Source: an uncultured Clostridia bacterium (lineage in GTDB: Bacteria > Bacillota > Clostridia > Christensenellales > UBA3700). From it: a DNA stretch of 44,997 bases. This document shows positions 31,747-39,861 of this stretch, piece by piece; position 1 is the first letter of the stretch, and each line of letters begins with the position of its first letter. A program made the translations under genes and the position numbers. Location: NCBI GenBank assembly GCA_947175555.1, contig CAMWNK010000007.1, positions 1 through 44,997 on the forward strand, written 5' to 3'. A model generated the notes under the pieces. That model did no database searches. It saw only the letters and a list, made by a program, of their open reading frames with translations, and was not told the DNA's origin.

Positions 31747-31851
31747 CTGGGAGGGGACACCATCCATTATAAGGACGGTTTCCCCTCTTTTTACGCGCAA
31801 TGTAGGTTATAGCATAGGGCAAGGAGTAGCGCGTAAAAATTCACCCCTTCC

Positions 31852-32201
31852 GATATAAAAATACTTCGCTCGCACCGCTCGTATTTTTCAAGGTACAGCG
31901 CACGAAAAGCGTCGTTTTCGCTCGCTGTTCCTGCGGAGCGTAATGAGTGATATTTCACTATGTGAAGTGATATGTTGCTAAAGCAACGTGATATTTTTGC
32001 TGTCGCAAAAGTGATATTCTGCTAGCGCAGAGTTGCGGATACCTATTTATATTTAAGCGATAGTTTGCGCTTGCAAAATATTGCTTCCTTAACTTCGCGT
32101 AAGCGAAATATCACAACGCGTAAGCGTTATATCACTCGCCGTATGGCGAATATCACTTGCCTTTAGGCAAATATAACTATTACAAAAAGTGTAATCACGC
32201 T
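31852..32201 (+). repeat. Hairpin array, right copy
   Basis: Hairpins separated by GTGATAT: GTTCC-TGC-GGAGC, TTCAC-TAT-GTGAA, GTTGC-TAAA-GCAAC, TTTTGC-TGTC-GCAAAA, TCTGC-TAGC-GCAGA, the constant TTGCGGATACCTATTTATAT, TTTGCGCTTGCAAAA, CTTCGCGTAAGCGAA, then extra hairpins AACGCGTAAGCGTT, TCGCCGTATGGCGA and TTGCCTTTAGGCAA. It aligns with the minus strand of 29545-29836; several stems are swapped or added. Confidence 0.88.
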
Positions 32202-32437
32202 CGATGTATGGCGAATATCACTTCACATAATACTCCGTAGGATAGCGAGCGAAAACCACGCTTTTCGTGAGCGACACCTTGAAAACGCGAAAGCGTTTTA
32301 CGGGAGGGGAGCTAACGAGGGGAACCATGTAGCAAATATGCGCAAAGGCTTGCCTACGCGCATATGCCAGCGTTTAATTGGTTCCCCTCGTTCTTAAAAG
32401 TGAAATGTAAAATATAGATAAAGGCTTATTATTTGTA

Positions 32438-32497
32438 TTGACAATGTCAAAAATAGTGATATAATAACATTAAGGTCAAAGGTCAAAGAAGGTCAAA
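32438..32497 (+). promoter_or_regulatory. CtsR-controlled promoter with three heptad boxes
   Basis: TTGACA (32438-32443), 16-bp spacer, TATAAT (32460-32465), then GGTCAAA at 32474-32480, 32481-32487 and 32491-32497. The last two have the classical CtsR direct-repeat spacing of three bases; the first is an extra heptad directly abutting. They cover the predicted start of transcription. Confidence 0.95.
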
Positions 32498-32576
32498 CTT
32501 ATTGAAGACCGAATATAATGACTATAGACTATGTGATATCGCAGCTTAAGGCGCGGATTTAAGAAAGGAGGTAATA

Positions 32577-33029
32577 ATGGCTAATATATCCGAAGAGATA
32601 GAGCAGTTCATACTCTCGGTGCTCGGAGATAGCGACGAGGTAACGCTGTCTCGCTCTCAGCTTGCCGATTACTTCAGCGTTGCGCCCAGTCAGATTAACT
32701 ATGTGCTTCGTACGCGCTTTAACGTGTGCAGGGGATATATTACAGGCTCCAAGCGCGGCGGAGGCGGCAACATAAGCATAGTGCGCATAGCCGTCGACGA
32801 CGAGCTGATACCGTCCATATTGCGCGATTTAGACGGAAGTAAGGGGCTGAGTTATAACAGGGCGTGCGATATCGCCGACAGGCTGCTGAGAGACAATGCT
32901 CTTACTCAGCGCGAGTGCAGCATAATCAAGGCTGCCGTGAGCGATAAGGCGCTTAGCGCAAGTGATAATTCGGCTCAGTTGCGCCGTAATATATATGGTG
33001 AAATTCTTACGGAGTTAATGAGGAGGTAA
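32577..33029 (+). CDS. ctsR: Class III heat-shock repressor CtsR
   Basis: 150 residues, the normal size. The winged-helix domain reads ANISEEIEQFILSVLGDSDE, RSQLADYFSVAPSQINYVLR and RFNVCRGYITGSKRGGGGNI; the Gly-rich wing (RGGGG) is the thermosensing wing of CtsR. The C-terminal helical domain (SYNRACDIADRLLRDNALTQ) is the part targeted by McsB and ClpC. AAGGAGG precedes ATG 32577. It heads ctsR-mcsA-mcsB-clpC and represses it at the three heptads upstream, releasing DNA on heat or protein damage. Confidence 0.97.
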   Translation: MANISEEIEQFILSVLGDSDEVTLSRSQLADYFSVAPSQINYVLRTRFNVCRGYITGSKRGGGGNISIVRIAVDDELIPSILRDLDGSKGLSYNRACDIADRLLRDNALTQRECSIIKAAVSDKALSASDNSAQLRRNIYGEILTELMRR

Positions 33030-33032
33030 ACG

Positions 33033-33587
33033 GTGAAGGATATCAACGGCAACGAAATCGAAGTATGTCAGGTGTGCGGACAGCAACGCGCAACCATCAG
33101 CGTAAAGACCAACGTCAACGGAGTAGTTACGGAAAAGCACCTGTGTAAAAACTGCGCGGGCAAGCTAAACGAAGGCAAGTTGATAAGCGATCTGTTGAAC
33201 GGCGCCAATATTATGTCCGCGCTGTTCAACGGCAGCGCGACTCCCTATCGCAGCACTCCGCGAGTATGTCCCAAGTGCGGCACTACGGAAAGAGAGGTGC
33301 GTAAGAATTTCCGCCTCGGGTGCAGCGCGTGCTACGACGCTTTTAAGGATATAATAGACGCCGCTTTTGAGCAGATGGGCGGCAGACCGTATAAGGGCAG
33401 GACGCCGCGCGACGTGAGCGTAGCGCAGTCCGAGCCCGTCAAGACGGAAGCGCCTAAGCCCAAGATAAAGCCCGTAGACGAGGTAACCGCGCTTAAAAGC
33501 AGGATATCGGAAGCCGCCGCGGCTCAAAATTATGCGGAAGCGGCGCGCTTGCAAGAGCAGCTGAAAAAGCTGACGGGAAATATATAG
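33033..33587 (+). CDS. mcsA: McsA, activator of the McsB arginine kinase
   Basis: 184 residues from GTG 33033, 3 bp after ctsR, with GAGGAGG upstream. Two treble-clef Zn sites are visible: CQVCGQQR with CKNCAGKL, and CPKCGTTEREV with CSACYDAF. A Lys/Pro-rich linker leads to a C-terminal UVR motif (EAAAAQNYAEAARLQEQLKK). McsA activates McsB and stabilises CtsR; the Cys residues also act as redox and metal sensors in Firmicutes. Confidence 0.95.
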   Translation: MKDINGNEIEVCQVCGQQRATISVKTNVNGVVTEKHLCKNCAGKLNEGKLISDLLNGANIMSALFNGSATPYRSTPRVCPKCGTTEREVRKNFRLGCSACYDAFKDIIDAAFEQMGGRPYKGRTPRDVSVAQSEPVKTEAPKPKIKPVDEVTALKSRISEAAAAQNYAEAARLQEQLKKLTGNI

Positions 33588-33596
33588 GAGGCGCAT

Positions 33597-34598
33597 ATGG
33601 ATTACGGCAGTTCAAGCAGCGACGTAGTGGTATCCAGCAGAGTAAGGCTGGCAAGGAATATCAACGGATTGCCATTCCCCGATAAGCTGTCGGGCGAAGA
33701 GGAAATATACTCCGTGCTCATGCTCGGCGTGGAGCAGGCGATGTCGGAGATTACGCCATGCGACTTCTATAAGATGCACGAAATCAATCCTCTGTATGCG
33801 CAGTCGTTGGTCGAAAGCCACCTTATCAGCAAGGACCTGCTCGGCAGACCTTACGCCGCGGTGGATATCGCTAAAAAGGGCGATATATCCGTGATGATTA
33901 ACGAAGAGGACCATATCAGGGCGCAATGTATAATGCCCGCGCTCGACCTCGATACCGCTTACGAAAAGATAGTTGCGGCAGATAAAGCCATGGCAAAACG
34001 CCTTGACTACGCCTTCGATACAAAGTACGGCTATCTGACCGCCTGTCCCACAAATATGGGCGCGGGGATGAGGGCGTCATTTATGGCGTTTTTGCCTGCG
34101 CTCGTGCTTACCGATTCTATCAATTCCGTGCTCAGCGCGCTGCAACAGCTGGGCGTAACGGCTCGCGGAGTGTACGGAGAGGGGAGCGGCGCGCAGGGAT
34201 TTATGTATCAGTTGTCCAATCAGGCGATGATAGGGGCGAGCGAGGAAGAGATACTCTCCCGCATGAAGATTATCGCAGACAAGGTAATACGCAACGAGCG
34301 TATCGCAAGAGGCAACCTCGTCAAGGCGGCGGGCGTAGACTTGCAGGATAAGATAATGCGCTCCTACGGCATACTGCGCCATGCTATGAAGCTGTCGTCG
34401 CAGGAGTTTATGGAGCTGCTCGGCTACGTAAAGCTGGGAGTCATACTCGACTATATAGATATTAAACTCGAAGATATCGAAAAGCTGATTACCATATCGC
34501 AGCCTGCGATGCTGTGCAAGCGCGAGGGCAAGAAACTCAGCGCGCAGGAGCGCGACATCGCTCGCGCAAAACTTGTGAGAAGTCAGCTGACTAAGTAG
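33597..34598 (+). CDS. mcsB: Protein arginine kinase McsB
   Basis: 333 residues. It phosphorylates arginine residues of CtsR and damaged proteins, marking them for ClpCP. The phosphagen-kinase-like catalytic domain shows VVSSRVRLARNINGLPFP (nucleotide-binding Arg), INEEDHIRAQCI (the NEEDH catalytic segment), LTACPTNMGAGMRASFMAFL and YGEGSGAQGFMYQLSNQ. ATG 33597 follows AGGAGG, 9 bp after mcsA. The length is slightly below the usual ~350, with a short C-terminus, but no catalytic part is missing. Confidence 0.96.
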   Translation: MDYGSSSSDVVVSSRVRLARNINGLPFPDKLSGEEEIYSVLMLGVEQAMSEITPCDFYKMHEINPLYAQSLVESHLISKDLLGRPYAAVDIAKKGDISVMINEEDHIRAQCIMPALDLDTAYEKIVAADKAMAKRLDYAFDTKYGYLTACPTNMGAGMRASFMAFLPALVLTDSINSVLSALQQLGVTARGVYGEGSGAQGFMYQLSNQAMIGASEEEILSRMKIIADKVIRNERIARGNLVKAAGVDLQDKIMRSYGILRHAMKLSSQEFMELLGYVKLGVILDYIDIKLEDIEKLITISQPAMLCKREGKKLSAQERDIARAKLVRSQLTK

Positions 34599-34611
34599 GA
34601 GGATAAATAAG

Positions 34612-37071
34612 ATGTTATACAGATTGAGCAAAGAATGCGAAGAAGTCATGAACCTTGCCACCAAGTACGCTGCCGGCAGTCCCGACAGAGTAATAGGCAC
34701 AGAATATCTGCTTGCGGCAATGCTCGGTAAGCCCGATAGCAATGCGGGTAAGTTCCTTGCTACTTTCGGACTTGACGAGAGCAACGTGTCCGATATCATC
34801 AATGTATCCGATAGCTCGGGTACGGACGTGGAGATGACCGAGCGCACGCGCAGGGTATTGCATACGGCTATCAAGATGTGTATGCAGATGGGCGCGCCTG
34901 CGGTAACGTCGGATAAGATGCTGTACGCGATACTCACCATGAGCGACAGCTATGCCGTGGGTAAACTCAATGAGCTGGGCTGCGACGTCGAGGCAATGCT
35001 GGACGCCCTCAAGAAGACGTTCGCCGAAGAATATAAGGCTTATAAGGCAAAAGGCTCGGAAGAGTCGGATAGCGGCTACCAGGGCAAATTCGGCGCGTCG
35101 CAAAGCTACGGCGGTAAGAGCGATAAGTCGTTGGAGGCGTTGGATAAGCTGGGCGTAGACCTCACGAAAAAGGCAAGAGAGGGCAAGCTCGATCCCGTGA
35201 TAGGAAGAAGCAACGAGATAGACCGCATTATACAGATACTCTCGCGCAGGACTAAGAATAATCCCGTGCTCATAGGCGAGCCCGGGGTGGGCAAGAGCGC
35301 AATAGTAGAGGGCTTAGCGCAGGCTATCGTAAAAGGCGAAGTCCCCGAGATGCTCAAGGATAAAAAAATCTTTTCCATGGATATGGCAAGCGTGGTCGCA
35401 GGCTCGAAATATAGGGGCGAGTTTGAGGAGAAATTGCAAAACGCTCTTAAGGTAATCAAGGACAGCGGCAATATTATCCTATTCATAGACGAGATACACA
35501 CTATCGTGGGTACGGGCAGCTCCAACGAGAACGCGATGGACGCCGCAAATATCTTAAAGCCGCTGCTTGCAAGAGGAGAAATGCAGACCATAGGCGCAAC
35601 CACTATTGAGGAGTACCGCAAGTATATTGAAAAGGACGCCGCGCTCGAGCGCAGATTCCAGCCTATAATCGTAGAGCCGCCTTCGGTAGAGGAGACGATC
35701 ACTATACTCAAAGGACTGCGCGATAAGTACGAAAAGCACCATCAGGTAACTATCACCGACGAGGCAATTACCGCCGCCGCGGTGATGTCGGACAGATATA
35801 TATCGGACAGATTTTTGCCCGATAAGGCGATAGACCTCATAGACGAGGCAGCGTCTAAGAAGCGTATATCTAACTTCGTCCTGCCGCCGGAAATCAAGGC
35901 GCTCGAAGAGCGAGCCGTCAAGCTCAAGATGGATATAGCCGCTCACTCCAAGAGAGAGGAGTACGGCGTATGCGCCAGCCTGCAAGACGAGCTCAAGGAT
36001 GTGGAAGCGCAGATGCTCGAGGAGCGGACAAAGTGGGCTACTACTAAGAAAGATACCGATATGTCTATAGGCGAGCAGGAGATAGCGCAGGTAATATCGC
36101 AGTCCACTTCGATACCCGTAGCAAAACTTACCGAGAGCGAGGCGGATAGGCTCATGCACCTCGAGCAAGAGCTGAAAAAGCGCGTCGTCGGTCAGGACGA
36201 GGCGGTCATAGCGGTGAGCAAGGCGGTAAGGCGCGCGAGGGCGGGCATCAAAGATCCCAATAGACCGATAGGCTCGTTTATATTCCTCGGACCTACGGGC
36301 GTGGGTAAGACGGAACTTACAAAGGCTCTTGCCGAGGCGATGTTCGGTGATGAAAATCTTATGATACGCGTGGATATGTCCGAGTATATGGAGAAGTTTA
36401 ACGTATCCAAGCTCATAGGCTCGGCGCCCGGGTACGTGGGCTTCGACGAGGGCGGTCAGCTGACAGAAAAGGTAAGGCGCAAGCCTTATTCGGTGGTGCT
36501 GTTCGACGAGATAGAGAAGGCTCATCCCGACGTATTCAACATACTCTTGCAGATACTCGAGGACGGCAGACTTACCGACTCTCACGGCAGGACAGTATCG
36601 TTCAAAAATACCGTTGTCATCATGACGTCGAATATCGGCGCGGGCGAGATTAAGAATGCTCCCCGTCTCGGCTTCGGCTCCAGCGAAAGAGATTACGACG
36701 ATATGAGGGATAGACAGATGGAGGCGCTCAAGCGCACCATGAAGCCCGAGTTCATCAACCGTATAGACGATATCATCATATTCAGACGTCTGGAAAAGGA
36801 GGATATGACGGAGATTGCCGCCAATATGCTCGCAAGGCTTAAGAGCAGGCTTGCAGAGCAGAATATCGACGTGGAGTTTGATACGGCGGCGGGCGATTAC
36901 GTCATCTCTAAGGGCTACGACAGCGAGTACGGCGCAAGACCGCTGAGAAGGGCGGTACAGAAATACGTCGAGGATATCTTATCCGAAAAGATACTGACAG
37001 CGCAGATTAAAGAAGGCGACAGCATATTGGTATCTTCGGACGGAGAGTTACTGACTTTTACAAAGAAATAA
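34612..37071 (+). CDS. clpC: ATP-dependent Clp protease unfoldase ClpC
   Basis: 819 residues, full length. The N-terminal double Clp-N domain (~1-145, binding phospho-arginine and McsB) is followed by AAA1 with Walker A GEPGVGKSA (~222) and Walker B LFIDEIHTIVG. A middle domain with the UVR-type stretch EEYGVCASLQDELKDVEAQM sets ClpC apart from ClpB. AAA2 has GPTGVGKTELTKALAE (~560), VLFDEIEKAHPDV and the sensor and C-terminal small domain with YGARPLRRAVQKYVED. It unfolds tagged proteins for ClpP. AGGAGG precedes ATG 34612. It is the last gene of the CtsR operon. Confidence 0.98.
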   Translation: MLYRLSKECEEVMNLATKYAAGSPDRVIGTEYLLAAMLGKPDSNAGKFLATFGLDESNVSDIINVSDSSGTDVEMTERTRRVLHTAIKMCMQMGAPAVTSDKMLYAILTMSDSYAVGKLNELGCDVEAMLDALKKTFAEEYKAYKAKGSEESDSGYQGKFGASQSYGGKSDKSLEALDKLGVDLTKKAREGKLDPVIGRSNEIDRIIQILSRRTKNNPVLIGEPGVGKSAIVEGLAQAIVKGEVPEMLKDKKIFSMDMASVVAGSKYRGEFEEKLQNALKVIKDSGNIILFIDEIHTIVGTGSSNENAMDAANILKPLLARGEMQTIGATTIEEYRKYIEKDAALERRFQPIIVEPPSVEETITILKGLRDKYEKHHQVTITDEAITAAAVMSDRYISDRFLPDKAIDLIDEAASKKRISNFVLPPEIKALEERAVKLKMDIAAHSKREEYGVCASLQDELKDVEAQMLEERTKWATTKKDTDMSIGEQEIAQVISQSTSIPVAKLTESEADRLMHLEQELKKRVVGQDEAVIAVSKAVRRARAGIKDPNRPIGSFIFLGPTGVGKTELTKALAEAMFGDENLMIRVDMSEYMEKFNVSKLIGSAPGYVGFDEGGQLTEKVRRKPYSVVLFDEIEKAHPDVFNILLQILEDGRLTDSHGRTVSFKNTVVIMTSNIGAGEIKNAPRLGFGSSERDYDDMRDRQMEALKRTMKPEFINRIDDIIIFRRLEKEDMTEIAANMLARLKSRLAEQNIDVEFDTAAGDYVISKGYDSEYGARPLRRAVQKYVEDILSEKILTAQIKEGDSILVSSDGELLTFTKK

Positions 37072-37085
37072 ATATAATTGCAGGG

Positions 37086-37137
37086 CAGTGCGGCGCGATA
37101 TTCCTATAGGGATACACGCCGCATTTTTTTTTGCAAT
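37086..37137 (+). terminator. Terminator of the ctsR-clpC operon
   Basis: GCGGCG...CGCCGC with an inner TCCTATAGGGA palindrome, followed by a run of nine T. Confidence 0.85.
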
Positions 37138-37286
37138 CGCTCAAGTGCGAGCAAGGGACGCTTCGGTAGATTTTTTTGTAAAATTATCGGATACCCTCTT
37201 TAATAACCTTTTTGCATATGGTATAATTAAGACGATAAGAAAATGTAGCACGGCTGTACAAGTCGCTACGATAAGGAGGATTGCTT

Positions 37287-37805
37287 ATGAGGTTGGAGAT
37301 TATTTCGAGAAACTATAAGGTATCGGATCATCTCAAGGAAATTATCGAGAAGAAAGTCGATAAGTTCTCGCGCTATTTTGAGGACGACGCTGTAATAAAG
37401 ATAGCGCTTAAGCAGATTGGTAAAGACAAATACGGCATGGAAGTAACGGTCTTTTTCGCAGGCAACAATATCGTGCGCAGCGAGGTCGTTTCCGACAACA
37501 TGTACAACAATATAGATATCGCTTTGCCTAAGATAGAGGGACAGATACGCAAGTATCGCACCAAGCTGGGCAAGCGTATCAAGCAGATCGCGCTCGAGGG
37601 CGAGGAAGTCAAGGCGGCGGAGAGCGCATCTCCTGCGAGGAAAAAGACTATCAGTCTGCAAAAGTGCAGCGTAGAGGACGCAATCGCGCAGATGGAGCTG
37701 GTGGACCATACTTTCTTTATCTTCTTGAGCGAGGAGAACGGCATGGTCAACGTGGTATATCGCAGAGAGGACGGCGGATACGGTCTGATAGACTTAGTGT
37801 ACTGA
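37287..37805 (+). CDS. hpf: Long-form ribosome hibernation promoting factor
   Basis: 172 residues from ATG 37287, which has AAGGAGG upstream (an in-frame TTG start at 37281 is too close to it). The N-terminal S30AE domain reads LEIISRNYKVSDHLKEIIEK, KVDKFSRYF and VTVFFAGNNIVRSEVVSDNM. A linker leads to the C-terminal dimerisation domain (SLQKCSVEDAIAQMELVDHT, FFIFLSEENGMVNVVYRRED). It binds the decoding centre and pairs 70S ribosomes into 100S dimers in stationary phase. It lies behind clpC, with its own transcript likely. Confidence 0.96.
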   Translation: MRLEIISRNYKVSDHLKEIIEKKVDKFSRYFEDDAVIKIALKQIGKDKYGMEVTVFFAGNNIVRSEVVSDNMYNNIDIALPKIEGQIRKYRTKLGKRIKQIALEGEEVKAAESASPARKKTISLQKCSVEDAIAQMELVDHTFFIFLSEENGMVNVVYRREDGGYGLIDLVY

Positions 37806-37871
37806 GTAGCCGCTGCGGCAGCAGTATATCGCGTCATAGCGATATAGCAATACGACATTACGTTAAATAAT

Positions 37872-37894
37872 CGCGGCGGGCATTGCCCGCCGCG
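37872..37894 (+). terminator. GC-rich hairpin after hpf
   Basis: CGCGGCGGGC-ATT-GCCCGCCGCG, a perfect 10-bp stem 67 bp after the hpf stop. The U-tract is weak. Confidence 0.6.
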
Positions 37895-38082
37895 TATCAT
37901 ATAAAAATAGATATCGACTGAATTTAGTCGGATTACTTAGCAGAGTGGTTTAAGTTGAGTTATACGATAAGATTTACATAAATTTTACAGTCAAGATGGC
38001 GTTATTTTAATACGCTTTTGCTTGCGTTGTAATATAATACGATATTGAAAATTATGAGAAATACACTTTAAGAGCGCGTGTT

Positions 38083-39549
38083 ATGACGAGAGACTTGACG
38101 GTCGGTAAACCGTTGAAAACTATAGTGTTATTTACTCTACCGATATTTATCGGCAACGTATTTCAGCAACTCTACAGCATGATTGACGCAATCATCGTCG
38201 GTCATACCATATCCAACGACGCGCTTGCGGGCGTGGGCGCGACGGGCGCGATATCCTTCCTTGTGATAGGGTTCGTGCAAGGGCTTACGGCGGGCTTTGC
38301 GGTCAAGACCAGTCAGCTATTCGGAGCAAAAGACGAGGAGGGCGTAAGGCGCAGTATCGCATCGTCGCTATTGCTGTGCGCCGTCCTGTCGGTGGTCCTT
38401 ACTACCGTGGCGGTGCTCACTACAATGCCGCTGCTCAAGATAATGAATACTCACGCCGATATTATCGGGTACTCCTATGACTATATCGTTACCGTGTATT
38501 GGGGACTTACGGCTACGGTGTTCTACAATATGGCGTCGTCCGTCATGCGCGCTATCGGAGACAGCCGTACTCCGCTTATCTTCCTCATTGCGGCGGCGGT
38601 GCTCAATGTGGGATTCGACTTCTTGTTTATAGTGGCATTCAAGATGGGCGTTGCGGGCGCTGGTTGGGCGACTACGCTGTCGCAGGCTATTTCGGCAATC
38701 GGTTGCTTTATATATCTCTTTGTAAGGTTCAAGAAGTGTCGCATTAAGGCGGCTCACTTCAAAAATCCCGTTAAGTTCTACTGGAAGCACCTTGCTATCG
38801 GTCTGCCCATGGCGTTGCAATACTCCATTACCGCGGTGGGCGTAATGGTGCAGCAGACTGCGCTCAACGGACTGGGCAAGAGCGCGGTTACCGCATATAC
38901 GGCGGCATCTAAGATTGATAACCTCGCGGCGCAGAGCCTGTACGCGCTCGGCAGCGCGGTGGCTACCTATTGCGGACAGAATTACGGCGCGGGCAGGATA
39001 GACCGCATACGCAGCGGCGTAAGGGTGAGTATGCTTGCAGGAGTGGTGTGTTCGCTTATCGGGCTTGCCTTTGTTACACTGCCGTCAACGCCGCTTACCA
39101 AGCTATTCATATCGGACATCACGGACGAGTTGCTTTCTCTTTCCAAGCAGTTTTTGCTATATCAAGGCGCATTTTACGTCGCGCTGGCGGCGATATTTGT
39201 CTACCGTAACGCCTTGCAGGGTATAGGCAGGAGCACGCTGGTTGTATTTGCGGGAGTAACGGAGCTGGTGATGAGGATAATCGCGTCGGTAGTATTGGTG
39301 TCGAGCTTCGGATATTTGGGCATATGTCTGTCCAATCCCGCGGCTTGGGTGGGCGCGGACGTGTTCTTGCTTGCGACGTACTATATCATTATCAATAGGC
39401 TTAAGAAAAAGTTTGATAAGCATAACGAGACTTTGAGCCGCGACGCTGCCGCTATAGCATGTCAGAGCGAAGGCATTTCCGATACATCAGAGCGAGATAT
39501 TGAGAACGCTCAATCCACGGCGGAAAAAGAGGAGAGAAGGTCGGCGTAA
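38083..39549 (+). CDS. MATE family efflux transporter
   Basis: 488 residues, 12 transmembrane helices in two repeats. Characteristic pieces: VGKPLKTIVLFTLPIFIGNV, FQQLYSMIDAIIVGHTISND, ALAGVGATGAISFLVIGF, MRAIGDSRTPLIFL, and in the second half YCGQNYGAGRIDRI and RNALQGIGRST. The C-terminal tail (~450-488) is charged and cytoplasmic. It should export drugs or metabolites with Na+ or H+ at the plasma membrane. It is monocistronic with a weak ribosome site. It is distinct from the first MATE protein in the window; the two share fold but little local sequence. Confidence 0.93.
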   Translation: MTRDLTVGKPLKTIVLFTLPIFIGNVFQQLYSMIDAIIVGHTISNDALAGVGATGAISFLVIGFVQGLTAGFAVKTSQLFGAKDEEGVRRSIASSLLLCAVLSVVLTTVAVLTTMPLLKIMNTHADIIGYSYDYIVTVYWGLTATVFYNMASSVMRAIGDSRTPLIFLIAAAVLNVGFDFLFIVAFKMGVAGAGWATTLSQAISAIGCFIYLFVRFKKCRIKAAHFKNPVKFYWKHLAIGLPMALQYSITAVGVMVQQTALNGLGKSAVTAYTAASKIDNLAAQSLYALGSAVATYCGQNYGAGRIDRIRSGVRVSMLAGVVCSLIGLAFVTLPSTPLTKLFISDITDELLSLSKQFLLYQGAFYVALAAIFVYRNALQGIGRSTLVVFAGVTELVMRIIASVVLVSSFGYLGICLSNPAAWVGADVFLLATYYIIINRLKKKFDKHNETLSRDAAAIACQSEGISDTSERDIENAQSTAEKEERRSA

Positions 39550-39861
39550 AGGACGTCGGCTTTTTTCTTGGCAAGGTATGTTATACGCTTAATCGTAAAA
39601 AGCATATTAAGGCGCTTGCATGGGCGTTTTAATAAGGCATTTATTTTGCAAGTTGGCAAAATGCGCTGCGGCGATAGCTCAATATAAGCTCGCTTATTAA
39701 AGACGTATATATTTTCCTATAACAAGCAACTCAAGATTGATTGTCGAAATTAAAGATAACGGATATATCATTCTATCAAAAATAAGTCATAATCGCTTGT
39801 CAAGATTAAGATAGCCGATGAAATCATCGGATATTTTGTAGCGAGATATTAACAATTATAG
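39550..39861. other. Intergenic region between convergent genes
   Basis: No gene is seen. A short perfect palindrome CCGATGA-AA-TCATCGG lies at about 39817-39832, and a weak GTCGGC hairpin with a T6 tract directly follows the MATE stop. Confidence 0.45.

Larger units (their letters stand above)
31521..32392. mobile_element. 872-bp palindromic element with ~145-bp terminal inverted repeats
   Basis: Left end 31521-31661 and right end 32245-32392 are inverted copies: AACGAGGGG-ACCA, TTAAACGC, a hairpin, TTTGCTAC-TG, TTCCCCTCGTTAGCTCCCCT, AACGCTTTCGCGTTTTCAAG and a GCGTGG-loop hairpin. Between them lie P2 and the right hairpin array, and no open frame. The hairpin inside each end has a different sequence (AAAGCACGGA-TAT-TCCGTGCTTT against ATGCGC-AGGC-TT-GCCT-GCGCAT). 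It begins 6 bp after the guaA stop. It is MITE-like; no target duplication is obvious. Confidence 0.75.

Noticed and set aside
29545..32201. Hairpin arrays as CRISPR
   Set aside because: The constant part is only ~7 bp, the intervening units are themselves palindromes, and no cas genes are present.
38083..39549. Second MATE gene as a recent duplicate of the first (5864-7315)
   Set aside because: The proteins share family motifs but little local identity, so they are separate family members.
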